A program made the translations under genes and the position numbers. Below, piece by piece: positions 1 through 7,235 of a stretch of DNA of 10,718 nucleotides (positions are counted from its first letter, which is position 1; each line of letters begins with the position of its first letter). The stretch comes from Larix sibirica (Eukaryota; Streptophyta; Pinopsida; Pinales; Pinaceae). The notes below the pieces were generated by a model that saw only the letters and a program-made list of their open reading frames with translations, did no database searches and was not told the DNA's origin. The stretch is taken from assembly GCA_004151065.3 (NCBI GenBank), contig NWUY0300015355.1, positions 29,044 through 39,761 on the forward strand. The letters run 5' to 3'.

Positions 1-219
1 CCTATTTTTTGTCAATGTCAATGTTTTCCACTATGCTCTAGTGTCCATATCGTCCCAATCTTTGTTTGACATGTCCACGTGCTTCTTTGATTTTCCCACC
101 AGTGCTTTCTGCACTCCTTGTTTCACTAGCAGATCTCTCATTTTGAGTTTCCAGAGCTCAAAATTAATCTTCCCGTTAAATTTCTCCACCTCAAATTTGT
201 CACTCTGCACCTTTGCCAT
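1..219 (-). pseudogene. Ty1/copia gag, N-terminal fragment (TNT1-94-like)
   Basis: This is the beginning of a copia capsid-like (gag) polyprotein, which would package element RNA into cytoplasmic particles. The likely start is the ATG at 219, giving a product that begins MAKVQSDKFEVEKFNG. The pattern that follows, KFNG-x4-F-x2-WK-x-KMRDLL-x2-QG-x-QKAL, then KSKK and a DW-x-DMD segment, is the hallmark of the TNT1-94 type gag N-terminus. A TAG at 31-33 breaks the frame just where the family normally continues, and the remaining 30 bases to the window edge no longer resemble gag in that frame. An upstream in-frame ATG at 240 exists, but the family usually starts at the second. The fragment has the same strand as the copia LTR at 7236-7630 and lies downstream of it, so I infer they are one element split by the LINE. 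Seen: motif and stop. Inferred: linkage to that LTR. Confidence 0.8.
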
Positions 220-467
220 TATCTCTAACAGCCGAATCAAAGCTTATAAAACTAGGATTTTTAAAACAGTGGATCAAATATTTAAGATATAATTCTAAAT
301 GGGATAAGGAATTAGCAAAAAAGAGTTTCAAAATATAATATACTTAAATTAAAAACCCTTTTAAAAAATCATCCTTATAACTCCCATTCCCACTTTAACA
401 TATGCTTAAAGCCCTTAAATAAAATAATCTTTAAAAGAAAATCGAGTTGCTCTATATAGGATCCACC
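220..467 (-). mobile_element. Copia leader, gag-proximal part
   Basis: This is AT-rich non-coding sequence between the gag start and the poly(A) end of the LINE. No open frame or motif is recognisable. By position and orientation it is read as the downstream half of the untranslated leader of the copia element, whose upstream half lies at 6766-7225 beyond the LINE. With the LINE removed, the PBS-to-gag distance would be about 700 bases. That is long for a copia leader, so extra inserted sequence or another history is possible. Confidence 0.5.
453..467. repeat. Candidate LINE target-site duplication, left copy
   Basis: TATATAGGATCCACC sits directly against the T9 (poly(A) on the LINE strand). 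The partner TATATAATCCACC at 6753-6765 is identical except for a missing GG. It lies about 355 bases upstream of the LINE ORF1 start, a sensible 5' UTR length. L1 insertion by target-primed reverse transcription produces duplications of about this size. The caution is that closely similar TATATAATCC strings recur at 6719-6728 and, in shorter form, near 6878, so the match could be local sequence bias. Confidence 0.4.
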
Positions 468-476
468 TTTTTTTTT
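468..476 (-). other. LINE poly(A) tail (T9 on the plus strand)
   Basis: A run of nine T on the plus strand lies at the downstream end of the LINE, immediately beyond its 3' UTR. Read on the LINE strand it is A9 preceded by TCTCTG. This is the expected 3' terminus of an L1-type insertion made by target-primed reverse transcription. The tail is short, as is usual in old copies. Confidence 0.65.
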
Positions 477-491
477 CAGAGAAAAAAAATC

Positions 492-525
492 GTACTTTTG
501 TTATTTCCTTGAAATAAAAAAGTAC
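492..525 (-). other. 3'-terminal stem-loop of the LINE
   Basis: GTACTTTTGTTATTTC (492-507) pairs with GAAATAAAAAAGTAC (511-525) around a 3-base loop. All 15 bases of the right arm pair, with one base bulged in the left arm. On the LINE RNA it lies about 15 bases before the poly(A). The stem is AU-rich apart from its ends, so it is of moderate stability. The pairing is seen directly; a role in template recognition is inferred. Confidence 0.6.
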
Positions 526-535
526 ATAGCAAAAA

Positions 536-551
536 CATGGTCAAAACCATG
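536..551 (-). other. Second 3' UTR hairpin of the LINE
   Basis: CATGGT (536-541) and ACCATG (546-551) form a perfect 6-bp stem with a 4-base loop. It lies ten bases from the larger stem-loop, on its 5' side in the RNA. It is short and could be chance, but the tandem arrangement of two hairpins just ahead of the tail is notable. Confidence 0.45.
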
Positions 552-681
552 ACAACACTTCCAAATATAAAAGCTTCACATGGCTGTTTATACCCCTAAT
601 AGTACCAGCAACAGAATTATGAGTGGGCACAAAATACATGGATCAATCAATTTTTCCAATATACAAGGCCCATACAAAGCC

Positions 682-1386
682 TCAAACTAGAAAGACTAGC
701 TTAGTGATTCTCAGCAAAAACAGATTTACAAAGACCAACATAATTAAGTTGATTTTCCACCCATTCTTCCCACTATAGAGTACCTGGATCACCCCATCAA
801 TAGCAAGTTTGGATAATGCATCGGCCTCAGCGTTGTTCTCTCTATAAGTGTGGATTATAGGGAGATTTTGGAACCTGTTCAAAAATTCAGAAATTCTGAA
901 CCACCAATGATGAAGAGAAATATTATTGAGATTGGCTTGTTTATTGGCCCATTTGATGACCACTAAGGAGTCCCCATATATCCGAAGTGAATCCAATCCG
1001 CAAAGATGAGCCACTTTTAGAATACCCCAAAGGCCCAAGAGTTCAACCTTTGTATTAGTGCCCAAGCCTCCATACAGGCAAAATTTGAGCGTGAGAGAGT
1101 GTGCACATTTGATTATAAAACCTGCTCCACATTTGTAATCCGTAGCCGCACCATCAAAAAAGCCATAAACATATTCACTGTCCAGCCCAGGGAGGATACA
1201 AACTTTGTTACACTTCGGTTTGGAAACATCAACCTTTGCATATAAGTGATACAAATTCCAGAATGAGGATAATGATTGTTTGATAGGAGCTTTAACATCT
1301 TGAAAAATAGCCAAATTGTGTGAATTCCATATACCCAAGGCAAGAGTCCAGGAACAATATTGAAGTTTCTGTATTTTTGTTTCCAC
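682..1386 (-). pseudogene. ORF2 C-terminal RNase H domain
   Basis: This is the longest undamaged stretch of ORF2, 234 codons from 1386 to the TAA at 682. It matches plant-type RNase H (RVT_3 family), which degrades RNA in RNA:DNA hybrids. All four acidic catalytic positions appear present: D in FFDGAA (about 1155), E in KVELLGL (about 1044), D in IYGDS (about 972) and D in NNAEADAL (about 822). Upstream of the domain, ALGIWNSHNLAIFQ resembles the conserved IW-x-x-RN linker that follows zf-RVT. The frame is shifted relative to the preceding segment, with the change near 1350-1400. It would not be translated on its own in a LINE, so intact residues here mean chance survival or recent insertion, not function. 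Confidence 0.85.
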
Positions 1387-1453
1387 TGCCCATAACCTGA
1401 TTCAAAATCACTGCCTTTCCAATCTTCCTTAATCTTCAATTCCATACAAGTCG

Positions 1454-1670
1454 TTTTCCAAACATTCCAAGAAAAATCACAACGAAAAAACATGTGGTCG
1501 CAAGAATCCATCCCATTTCTACAAAGATAACAGAAGCTGAGACTAGATTTCCCACGCCTCAACAAATTTTCCCAAGTTAAAACTTTGTTGTTGAAAACAA
1601 GCCAAAGGAAACATTTAACTTTGAGTGGAATCTTCCACTTCCAAAGCACAAGATGCCACCACCTCCTTTG
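1454..1670 (-). pseudogene. ORF2 zf-RVT zinc-binding domain
   Basis: The segment WWHLVLWKWKIPLKVKCFLW is the conserved start of zf-RVT, the zinc-binding region that follows the reverse transcriptase in plant LINEs. It continues with LLRRGK and then FCYLC, SCDH and FFRC, which supply the metal ligands (C-x2-C ... C-x-H ... C), and ends at NVWK. It lies in the open stretch 1113-2213, in the same frame as the reverse transcriptase pieces to its right. Upstream within that stretch, KSMWRGLMGNNLWSRILHAK is the conserved thumb-to-linker segment typical of this family. The frame becomes wrong for the RNase H domain near 1390. Confidence 0.82.
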
Positions 1671-2234
1671 TTCTACAACCTGCTGCTCCACAGTTGCCTG
1701 GTACGCAGTACTAGCAATCACCTGACCGTTCACAGGATTGTTTGCCCAAACTAATTCGTCTTTTTCCATAGATAAACGTATACCAGCAATGTTCAGATTC
1801 TGGACATAACAATTCCCTTCCACTTCCCACCTTCCAGCTAGTCCAAGATCGGACACAGTATGCCAATACGAAATTTTCGACATCAAATATTTTGATCTTT
1901 TGAACTGGTTCAAAGTAATCAAGCCAAAATCAGTAAAATGTTCACGTAAATTCAGTGAAATACTACAACTTCCAGGGATTCCCATAATGGTATCAACACC
2001 CACAATAATATCAGTACCCCTACCAACTTTCCACGTCAGTCGCGAGCTGATCCAAGGAAAATTTTTGAGGAAACCTTTCCAAATAAAGGAGGTATTACCA
2101 ACCGAATTAGGAGGATTCCTGGTCCACTTGAAAATATTGGTTTTGATATACTTCGCATGAAGAATCCTGGACCAGAGATTGTTTCCCATCAATCCACGCC
2201 ACATGCTTTTCATCGATAAAGCAGTATTGAACCA

Positions 2235-3484
2235 TTAAATATTTTTTATATTCTAGCCCCCATACCTTTTCGACAACACCAAAGAAAACCAACTGGACAG
2301 ATGAAAATGTCCCCCATCCAAATTACCAGACCAAAGGAATTGAAACATCAAGCTATTTAATTTTTTCATAATAGCTTGAGAAATTTTTGCCAGTATTACC
2401 CAATAAACCGGGATACTGCTTAATACCGCTTTGAGCAATGTGATCCTACCTCCAAGAGAATGGTATTTCATCATCCACAAGTTAATCCTCTTCTCTAATT
2501 TGTGAATCAACCATCTCTAGTCATGTATTTTATAGCAATTTGGTTTAATGTAATACCCTAAGTATTTAATTCCACCATCCAACTCATAAGTTTTAAAGGG
2601 AAGGAAATTTAATACCTCGTTTAAAACAGGATTATCCATTAAATTGCTGATGAAAACAGACTTCCCTTGACTGATTTGCATATTTGTTGCCGATCCAAAC
2701 ATAATGACATCGTCCACGAAGAGTAAGTGTGTTAAAGATAAATCCTTAGCAATTTTCACGCCCTTAATAGTATTTTCATTCCTGGCTTTCCCAATCGATA
2801 GGCTTAGCCCTTCTATTATAAACATGAACAAAAGGGGGGATAATGGGCATCCTTGTCTAAGCCCTTTGCAACTTTTGAAGAAAGGGGTAGGATTACCATT
2901 TATAAGCACCGAGTAATATGTAGTTTTCACACAAGCCATAATCTAGTTAACAACCATAATAGGAAGCGTTATTTGATGTATGACCAATTTGAGAAAATCC
3001 CAGTTAACCTGATCATAAGCTTTTACCAAGTCAATCTTCATAATCAAAGAATTTTAATTTTTGGTTTTGACAGAATGTAACACTTCCTGAGTTATGCCAA
3101 CAACATCCAAAATCTGTCTATCATTAATAAAGTCAAATTGCTCAATATTCATCCATTGTGATAAAAATGGCTTTATCCTGTTTGCAATGATCTTTGATAT
3201 CAACTTATACACCAGATTGCACAAGGCAATAGGCCAGAAATCATCAAAAGTTACTGGCTTGTTTTTTTTGGGATGAGTGTAATGAATGTCGAGTTAAGTC
3301 CTGCAACAATCCATCTTTCTGTGCGATTAAAATTTACTATCTCCAATAAATCAGACCCCATAATATCCCAGAAGGTGATAAATAATTCTACGGACCAACC
3401 ATCCGGGCCCAGTGCCTTATCTTTTTTAAAAGCATCTAAAACAACCAAAATTTCCTCCACTGTAACAGGTTTACCGATCCACTA
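2235..3484 (-). pseudogene. ORF2 reverse transcriptase domain
   Basis: This is the RNA-directed DNA polymerase core. The fingers show KDKALGPDGW and STFITLIPKK, followed by DDFWPIALCN. Motif A is KIDLVKAYDQVNW, with the catalytic Asp at 3030-3032. The template-grip motif is KGLRQGCPLSP (about 2835-2870). Motif C is LLFVDDVIMF, with the catalytic DD at 2709-2714; the usual residue before DD is Ala, here Val. The thumb continues with GGRITLLKAVLSSIPVYW. The frame is interrupted by an A8 run at 3262-3269, one base short of what would join the two halves, and by stops at 3054-3056, 2943-2945, 2517-2519, 2253-2255 and 2235-2237. Between motif C and QGKSVFI about 20 residues seem to be missing compared with relatives. 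Confidence 0.88.
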
Positions 3485-3604
3485 GCCCTCTTCCCTAGTG
3501 AGAAAGGAAGGATAATTCCTCAAGATATTTAATTGATCATAAATATTGGATGTCAAAGGATCATCGAATTTTTTTTTTAAATGTAAAAGTGCAGCAACCT
3601 CAAT

Positions 3605-4053
3605 CAATTTTGGATCCGAAACTTCAGAATCCTGGGGATCATTGGTAGCCCAAATAACATTCACATTTCTTCTATGGGAAGCATAGTTGTGAAAGAAACG
3701 AGTATTTTTGTTGCCCAACTCAACCCAAATAGCACGACTTTTAAGCCTCCATGCTCTCCTCTGTCATCAATATATCATTAAGTCTTGACTGTAAATTTTG
3801 TAAGTCCACCCTATCATCTTCTGAGCTAATACCTCCTGAATTAAGCTTAAGAAGTTGCTTAATTTGACTTTTTAAAATTATAAGCTCAGAATGATCCCTT
3901 TCTTTCATAAATTTTTCCCAATCCTTTGTTTTTTCTTTTAATCCTTTTAATTTAAAAATCAAAGAGTCAACTGGATTAAGTTCCGATGGGATCTCAACAT
4001 GAGATCAATAACTCCTTACCAAATTGCAGAAATCTATATCCTTCAACCAAGTT
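3605..4053 (-). repeat. Internal LINE duplication, left copy (3' copy in ORF2)
   Basis: This is one of two adjacent direct copies of the ORF2 stretch joining the endonuclease to the reverse transcriptase. It begins CAATTTTGGATCC on the plus strand and repeats at 4054. By eye it differs from the right copy by about 22 substitutions and one 2-base deletion over about 449 bases (roughly 95% identity). The deletion (GAGAGCATGG against GAGAGTACATGG) moves the frame so that translation stops after EESMEA. The continuation GNKNTRFFHN is read in another frame. This is a rearrangement within this LINE copy, not a normal feature of the family. Confidence 0.92.
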
Positions 4054-4504
4054 CAATTTTGGATCCGAAACTTCAGAACCCTGGAGATCATTGATAGCCC
4101 AAATAGTGTTCACATTTCTTCTATGGGAAGCATAGTTGTGAAAGAAACCAGTATTTTTGTCGCCCAACTCAACCCAAATAGCACAACTTTTAAGCCTCCA
4201 TGTACTCTCCTATGTCATCAATATATCATTAAGTCTTGACTGTAGATTTTGTAAGTCCACCCTATCGTCTTCTGAGCTAATACCTCCTGAATTAAGCTTA
4301 AGAAGTTGCTTAATTTGACTTTTTAAAATTATAAGCTGAGAATGATCCCTTTCTTTCTTCAATTTTTCCCAATCCTTTGTTTTTTCTTTTAATCCTTTTA
4401 ATTTAAAAATCAGAGAGTCAACCGGATTAAGTCCCGATGGGATCTCAACCTGAGACCAATAACTGCTTACCAAATTGGAGAAATCTATATCCTTCAACCA
4501 AGTT
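4054..4504 (-). repeat. Internal LINE duplication, right copy (5' copy in ORF2)
   Basis: This is the second copy of the duplicated segment, 451 bases, continuous with the endonuclease domain to its right. It keeps the ancestral reading (EST-WRLKS ... WVELGDKNTGFFHN) that the left copy has lost, apart from a GAG-to-TAG stop at 4210-4212. It ends abruptly at DPKL, where sequence jumps back to the start of the left copy (FNLVEGY-like joint). A 451-base unit is not a multiple of three, so the duplication itself shifts the frame. Microhomology at the joint is very short at best. Confidence 0.92.
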
Positions 4505-5184
4505 GAATTGAATCTGAAAGGCTTCAAAACTTTTGAATGAAGGTCATCAAACTGTAGTATGATGGCATGATGATCCGATATATTGGAATATTCTATCCAG
4601 GTTCTATATTCGACCCGTTTAGCAGCCAATTCTTCAGCAAGGAGAAACCGATCCAACCTTTTGCTCACAAGACCATCCCCCGAATGTTTATTGCTCCATG
4701 TGTACCCTAACTTTCTGGGTAACACATCAATCAAGTGAGATCTCTAATGTAGACCTTTAAAGTAATCTGCAATGTCATCAACCAGAACCGTAGGTCCCCA
4801 AACCTCTGCCGCTGATAGGGTAAGATTAAGGTCACCCACCACAATCAAATTTGGGGATTTAAGTAAACATGTAGCTTCCACATTAATGTCGCTGGTGAGA
4901 AAGCGCCCCTTCATGAGAAGTCCCCCCATTGTCTTGTAGGTCAAGAAGGGCGAAGTTAAGGGATTCCAGCCAGAGAGTAAACCCCCTGAGAGCCCACAAG
5001 AGTTAATGGCGCTGAAGTACCATCCCGACCAATGTTTGGAGAAAAAATCGACACCCTGGGAAGCCGAGCACATGGTTTCTTGGATAAGAAAAACATGAAG
5101 GCTAGTAGACTATAAAAAATGGACAAGTGTCTTAGCCTTAGTAGCCCCCCCAATCCCCCTGATGTTAAAGGATAGTATCAACAT
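4505..5184 (-). pseudogene. ORF2 N-terminal APE-type endonuclease domain
   Basis: This domain makes the nick that primes reverse transcription. Conserved landmarks in order are the N-terminal SFNIRGIGG, VFLIQET (metal-binding Glu), CGLSGGLLSGWN, NLIVVGDLNLTLSAAE (the GDxN motif), KRLDRFLLAEEL and the terminal SDHHAIIL (catalytic Asp-His pair). Two TAG codons break it at 5110-5112 and 4744-4746. The stretch between SDINVEAT and LLKSPNL is shorter than in relatives and lacks the usual NxYGP segment, so a deletion of a few tens of residues is likely. The start overlaps ORF1 by 20 bases in the +1 frame. Confidence 0.85.
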
Positions 5185-6397
5185 CTGCTCTAAGAGTCCC
5201 ATGGGAAGAAGTAGCTGCAGAACTAGTCACAGTATCAACTTTTTCTAACCATGCAGAAAGTGGAATAAATGAAATTCCAATATCCTTGTATTTTTCTTTC
5301 TTTCTCCTACGGATAGTCACAATCATGCAATGAATTGAAGGGATAACAGACTCATCAGTGGGTTTGGGTTCCATCGCATAAATTTCAAGAGGAGTTCCAT
5401 CAATACCCTTCATAGAGAATAGGGTACTAGAGAAAGAATTAGGACAAGAATGCTCCAAATGAGTCTTAGTAGCCACAACAGGATCAGAAGTATCAACACC
5501 ACCGCCATTACAAGCATCCAAATCCTCAGTCGGATGAGAAAAGATGGAATCCGGTGAAGCAACCTTCCTTCTGAGCAGAGGACACTTAATCTTCACATGA
5601 TCGGTGCTGCGGCAATGAAAACAGCGAAAAGGAATGTTTTTATAGTCCAATATCTGGTTGTATACCTTATCCCTCCAAATGATATTCACAGAGGCCGACA
5701 AACCCCTAGAGACATCCATTTCCACCATAATCAAAGCCAATTTCTTATTTATGCCAAATATGAGATTCTTCTCCAGTCGTATAAAACGCCCCAGAACATT
5801 CCCCAGTCCCTCGAAACTATTAGGGATCCAGAGCTCAAACGGAAAACCCAGGAGCAAAACCCACATGTGTCTATACCTCATCTGCTCAGTTTGTGGATTG
5901 AAGTTGATATGCCACCTCTTCAGGGCTAGGGAGCCATCTTTTATTAACCGCGTCTGACCTAGAATCATCTTTAAAAATTCTTCATTTGGGAGTATAAAAG
6001 CAACCCAACCCCAGGACAGTAAACTAGTGTGAGGAGGTAGCCTAAAGATGGGAGTCCAATGAGTGTTAACCCACTCAACCAAATAGGCCTGTGAAATTTT
6101 GGTACCTTCAATTCTGCCCACCAAACCTCTGCGAGATAACAAATTAATCCTATCCAGGTTAACCCCAGAATTAATGCATTAAATGGCTGCCTCCTCCAAA
6201 GCCCTATAAGTCTTCTGTCTTCGCCTTAAGCGGGCAACCTCCCCACATAGTTTACCAGATTTTTCCACATTGCCAAAAAACTTTTGAGATAAACCCTTTT
6301 ATGTTGCATTGGACGCCGAAATATTGTTGACAACACCAAGAGAGGAATCAATAATGGTGCTATCTACAGGTGGTATGATGGGGACACCCGAAGACAT
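5165..6397 (-). pseudogene. LINE ORF1: DUF4283-like / CCHC-knuckle RNA-binding protein, broken
   Basis: ORF1 proteins of plant LINEs bind the element RNA and form the ribonucleoprotein that carries it to the nucleus. The start is taken at the ATG at 6397 (MSSGVPIIPPVD), since it stays in frame with the 325-codon open stretch ending at the TAA at 5165-5167, for about 410 codons in all. Two TAA stops interrupt the N-terminal part, at 6299-6301 and 6179-6181. The middle, with SWGWVAFILPNEEF and YRHMWVLLLGFPFELW, resembles the DUF4283 region. It is followed by the zinc knuckle CFHCRSTDHVKIKC, a perfect C-x2-C-x4-H-x4-C. The C-terminal part is low in recognisable motifs. The last bases overlap ORF2. 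Confidence 0.88.
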
Positions 6398-6752
6398 GGC
6401 CGGTGGACAGGTGTAACCAAACACAAGTGGGTTCTAGTTGTAAACCTCCAAAAACAAACTGATACCTCCATAAATAGTAGGAACCACCAAAAAGGACCTC
6501 AAACCAAACAAGATAGCGGAAACAAGTTTTAACAGAACTCGTAAACATGAAAAAAAAACACTAAACAGTTAGAAAAGGTAAGAGGTAAGATTCTGCAAAA
6601 CATTGGAAGACAAAAACCCTGAGGCAAAAAATTAAAAAATTCCCACTTTTTATTCCTTGGTTGGTACTAGAGATAGCCGGTCGACTAGCTGGACTCCAAG
6701 GTGCCTCAAAGTCCACCTTATATAATCCAAAGAATGTTTTAAAAAAAATCCT
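6398..6752 (-). other. LINE 5' UTR
   Basis: About 355 bases lie upstream of the ORF1 ATG, up to the candidate target duplication. Open frames here are short and have no family resemblance. L1 elements carry an internal promoter in this region, but no specific promoter motif can be pointed out. A T-rich run on the LINE strand lies near the presumed 5' end (A-rich at 6739-6748 on the plus strand). The outer limit depends on the target duplication being real. Confidence 0.5.
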
Positions 6753-6765
6753 TATATAATCCACC
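6753..6765. repeat. Candidate LINE target-site duplication, right copy
   Basis: TATATAATCCACC matches TATATAGGATCCACC at 453-467 apart from a 2-base gap. It marks the proposed 5' end of the LINE and the return to copia leader sequence. The neighbouring 6717-6730 also carries CCTTATATAATCCA, so the motif is locally repeated and the call is tentative. Confidence 0.4.
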
Positions 6766-7225
6766 AGGTGCTTATTGTAAAAAATTTTGATCCACAATCC
6801 TTACTCCTTATACCTCCCACGTGAGCGCCCCTTATGATGTCATACTAGATTACCTTTGAAAAGATAAAACTTTACCATATAATCCAAAGGTTATTCGAAA
6901 TAATGTGAGGTATCGCAATTTTCGATATAGGAGAGTTGCGACATGTCACAATTTCTATATGTAAAGAGTGCAACAATTTGCACAATGAGAAATTCGAAAG
7001 TTTACCTTATTTTGTCGCGCCTTTCAAAGGGTCAGGAGTGCGACACTTAATAATTGTCGCTCTATTCTTGATCTCCAATAACACGACTTCCTTTTTTCTG
7101 TGTGGGAAACTTAAGGCTTCTTCAACCTTGGAACTTCGGTTCTCCTCGTGGCCTTGATGTTCAGTAACTCGGCTTTGATAGCCTCAATCTCCAATAACTC
7201 GGCTCTATCTCCAGTAACTCGACTA
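6766..7225 (-). mobile_element. Copia leader, PBS-proximal part
   Basis: This is non-coding sequence between the LINE and the copia primer binding site. Its right part, nearest the PBS, carries four imperfect copies of a motif that on the minus strand reads about GYCGAGTTAYTGGAGAT: 7071-7088, 7162-7174, 7189-7204 and 7207-7224. No open frame here resembles gag. The orientation and the adjoining PBS and LTR make it the untranslated leader of the copia element, continued at 220-467. Confidence 0.6.
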
Positions 7226-7233
7226 TGATACCA
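7226..7233 (-). other. Copia primer binding site (decayed)
   Basis: TGATACCA on the plus strand is TGGTATCA on the minus strand, the core complementary to the 3' end of plant initiator methionine tRNA, which primes minus-strand DNA synthesis in most plant copia elements. It lies two bases inside the LTR end at 7236. The following bases read TAGTC instead of the usual GAGCC, so the extended site has two mismatches. Confidence 0.75.
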
Positions 7234-7235
7234 CT

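Larger units (their letters stand above)
477..681 (-). other. LINE 3' UTR
   Basis: These 205 bases lie between the ORF2 stop (TAA at 682-684) and the poly(A). No open frame of note is present. The distal half holds two inverted repeats, listed separately, placed just before the tail. In several LINE lineages the terminal 3' UTR is the part recognised by the element's own reverse transcriptase, so secondary structure here is functionally suggestive. Confidence 0.65.
682..5184 (-). pseudogene. LINE ORF2: endonuclease / reverse transcriptase / RNase H polyprotein, broken
   Basis: ORF2 of an L1 LINE nicks target DNA with its APE-type endonuclease and copies element RNA in place with its reverse transcriptase. 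The start is taken at the ATG at 5184, since it gives MLILSFNIRGIGG, the conserved beginning of plant L1 endonucleases, and overlaps the end of ORF1 by 20 bases. Without the internal duplication the reading spans roughly 1,350 codons, near the usual length. In-frame stops lie at 5110-5112, 4744-4746, 4210-4212, 3482-3484, 3054-3056, 2943-2945, 2517-2519, 2253-2255 and 2235-2237. Frame breaks are the duplication (3605-4504), a 2-base loss in its left copy, an A8 run (3262-3269) and a shift near 1350-1400. The final TAA is at 682-684. Domains are listed separately. Confidence 0.9.
468..6752 (-). mobile_element. L1-type LINE (non-LTR retrotransposon), near full length, decayed
   Basis: The order on the minus strand is 5' UTR, ORF1 with a CCHC knuckle, ORF2 with endonuclease, reverse transcriptase, zf-RVT and RNase H domains, 3' UTR, and a short poly(A). 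This is the standard architecture of plant L1-clade LINEs that carry a C-terminal RNase H. The poly(A) end at 468-476 is clear. The 5' end at about 6752 rests only on the candidate target duplication. The span of about 6.3 kb includes roughly 450 bp added by an internal tandem duplication. Coding parts hold at least eleven in-frame stops, so the copy cannot be autonomous. It interrupts the leader of a copia element in the same orientation. The domain order is seen directly; the exact 5' boundary is inferred. Confidence 0.88.

Noticed and set aside
41-292. Plus-strand open frame of 83 codons opposite the gag fragment
   Set aside because: It is the antisense shadow of the copia gag, which has clear family motifs on the minus strand.
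1113-1386. Continuation of the 2213-1113 open stretch into the RNase H region
   Set aside because: After about 1390 this frame no longer resembles LINE ORF2, while the alternative frame carries the RNase H motifs; the tail is a frameshift by-product.
3605-4504. CRISPR-like or satellite repeat array
   Set aside because: There are only two long copies of coding sequence with no spacers; it is a simple segmental duplication.
2235-5112. Reassigned TAG codons (nonstandard genetic code)
   Set aside because: TAA stops and frameshifts also interrupt the same ORFs and plant nuclear genes use the standard code; ordinary decay explains the stops.
5597-5957. Two overlapping plus-strand frames of 99-110 codons
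   Set aside because: They are antisense to the ORF1 zinc knuckle and DUF4283 region, with no resemblance to known proteins.
6717-6730. CCTTATATAATCCA as the LINE right-hand target duplication
   Set aside because: It lacks the CACC end shared by 453-467 and 6753-6765 and would give a worse match; kept only as a warning that the motif is locally repeated.
6360-6797. Minus-strand frames of 62 and 78 codons upstream of ORF1
   Set aside because: They lie in the LINE 5' UTR, in other frames than ORF1, without recognisable domains.
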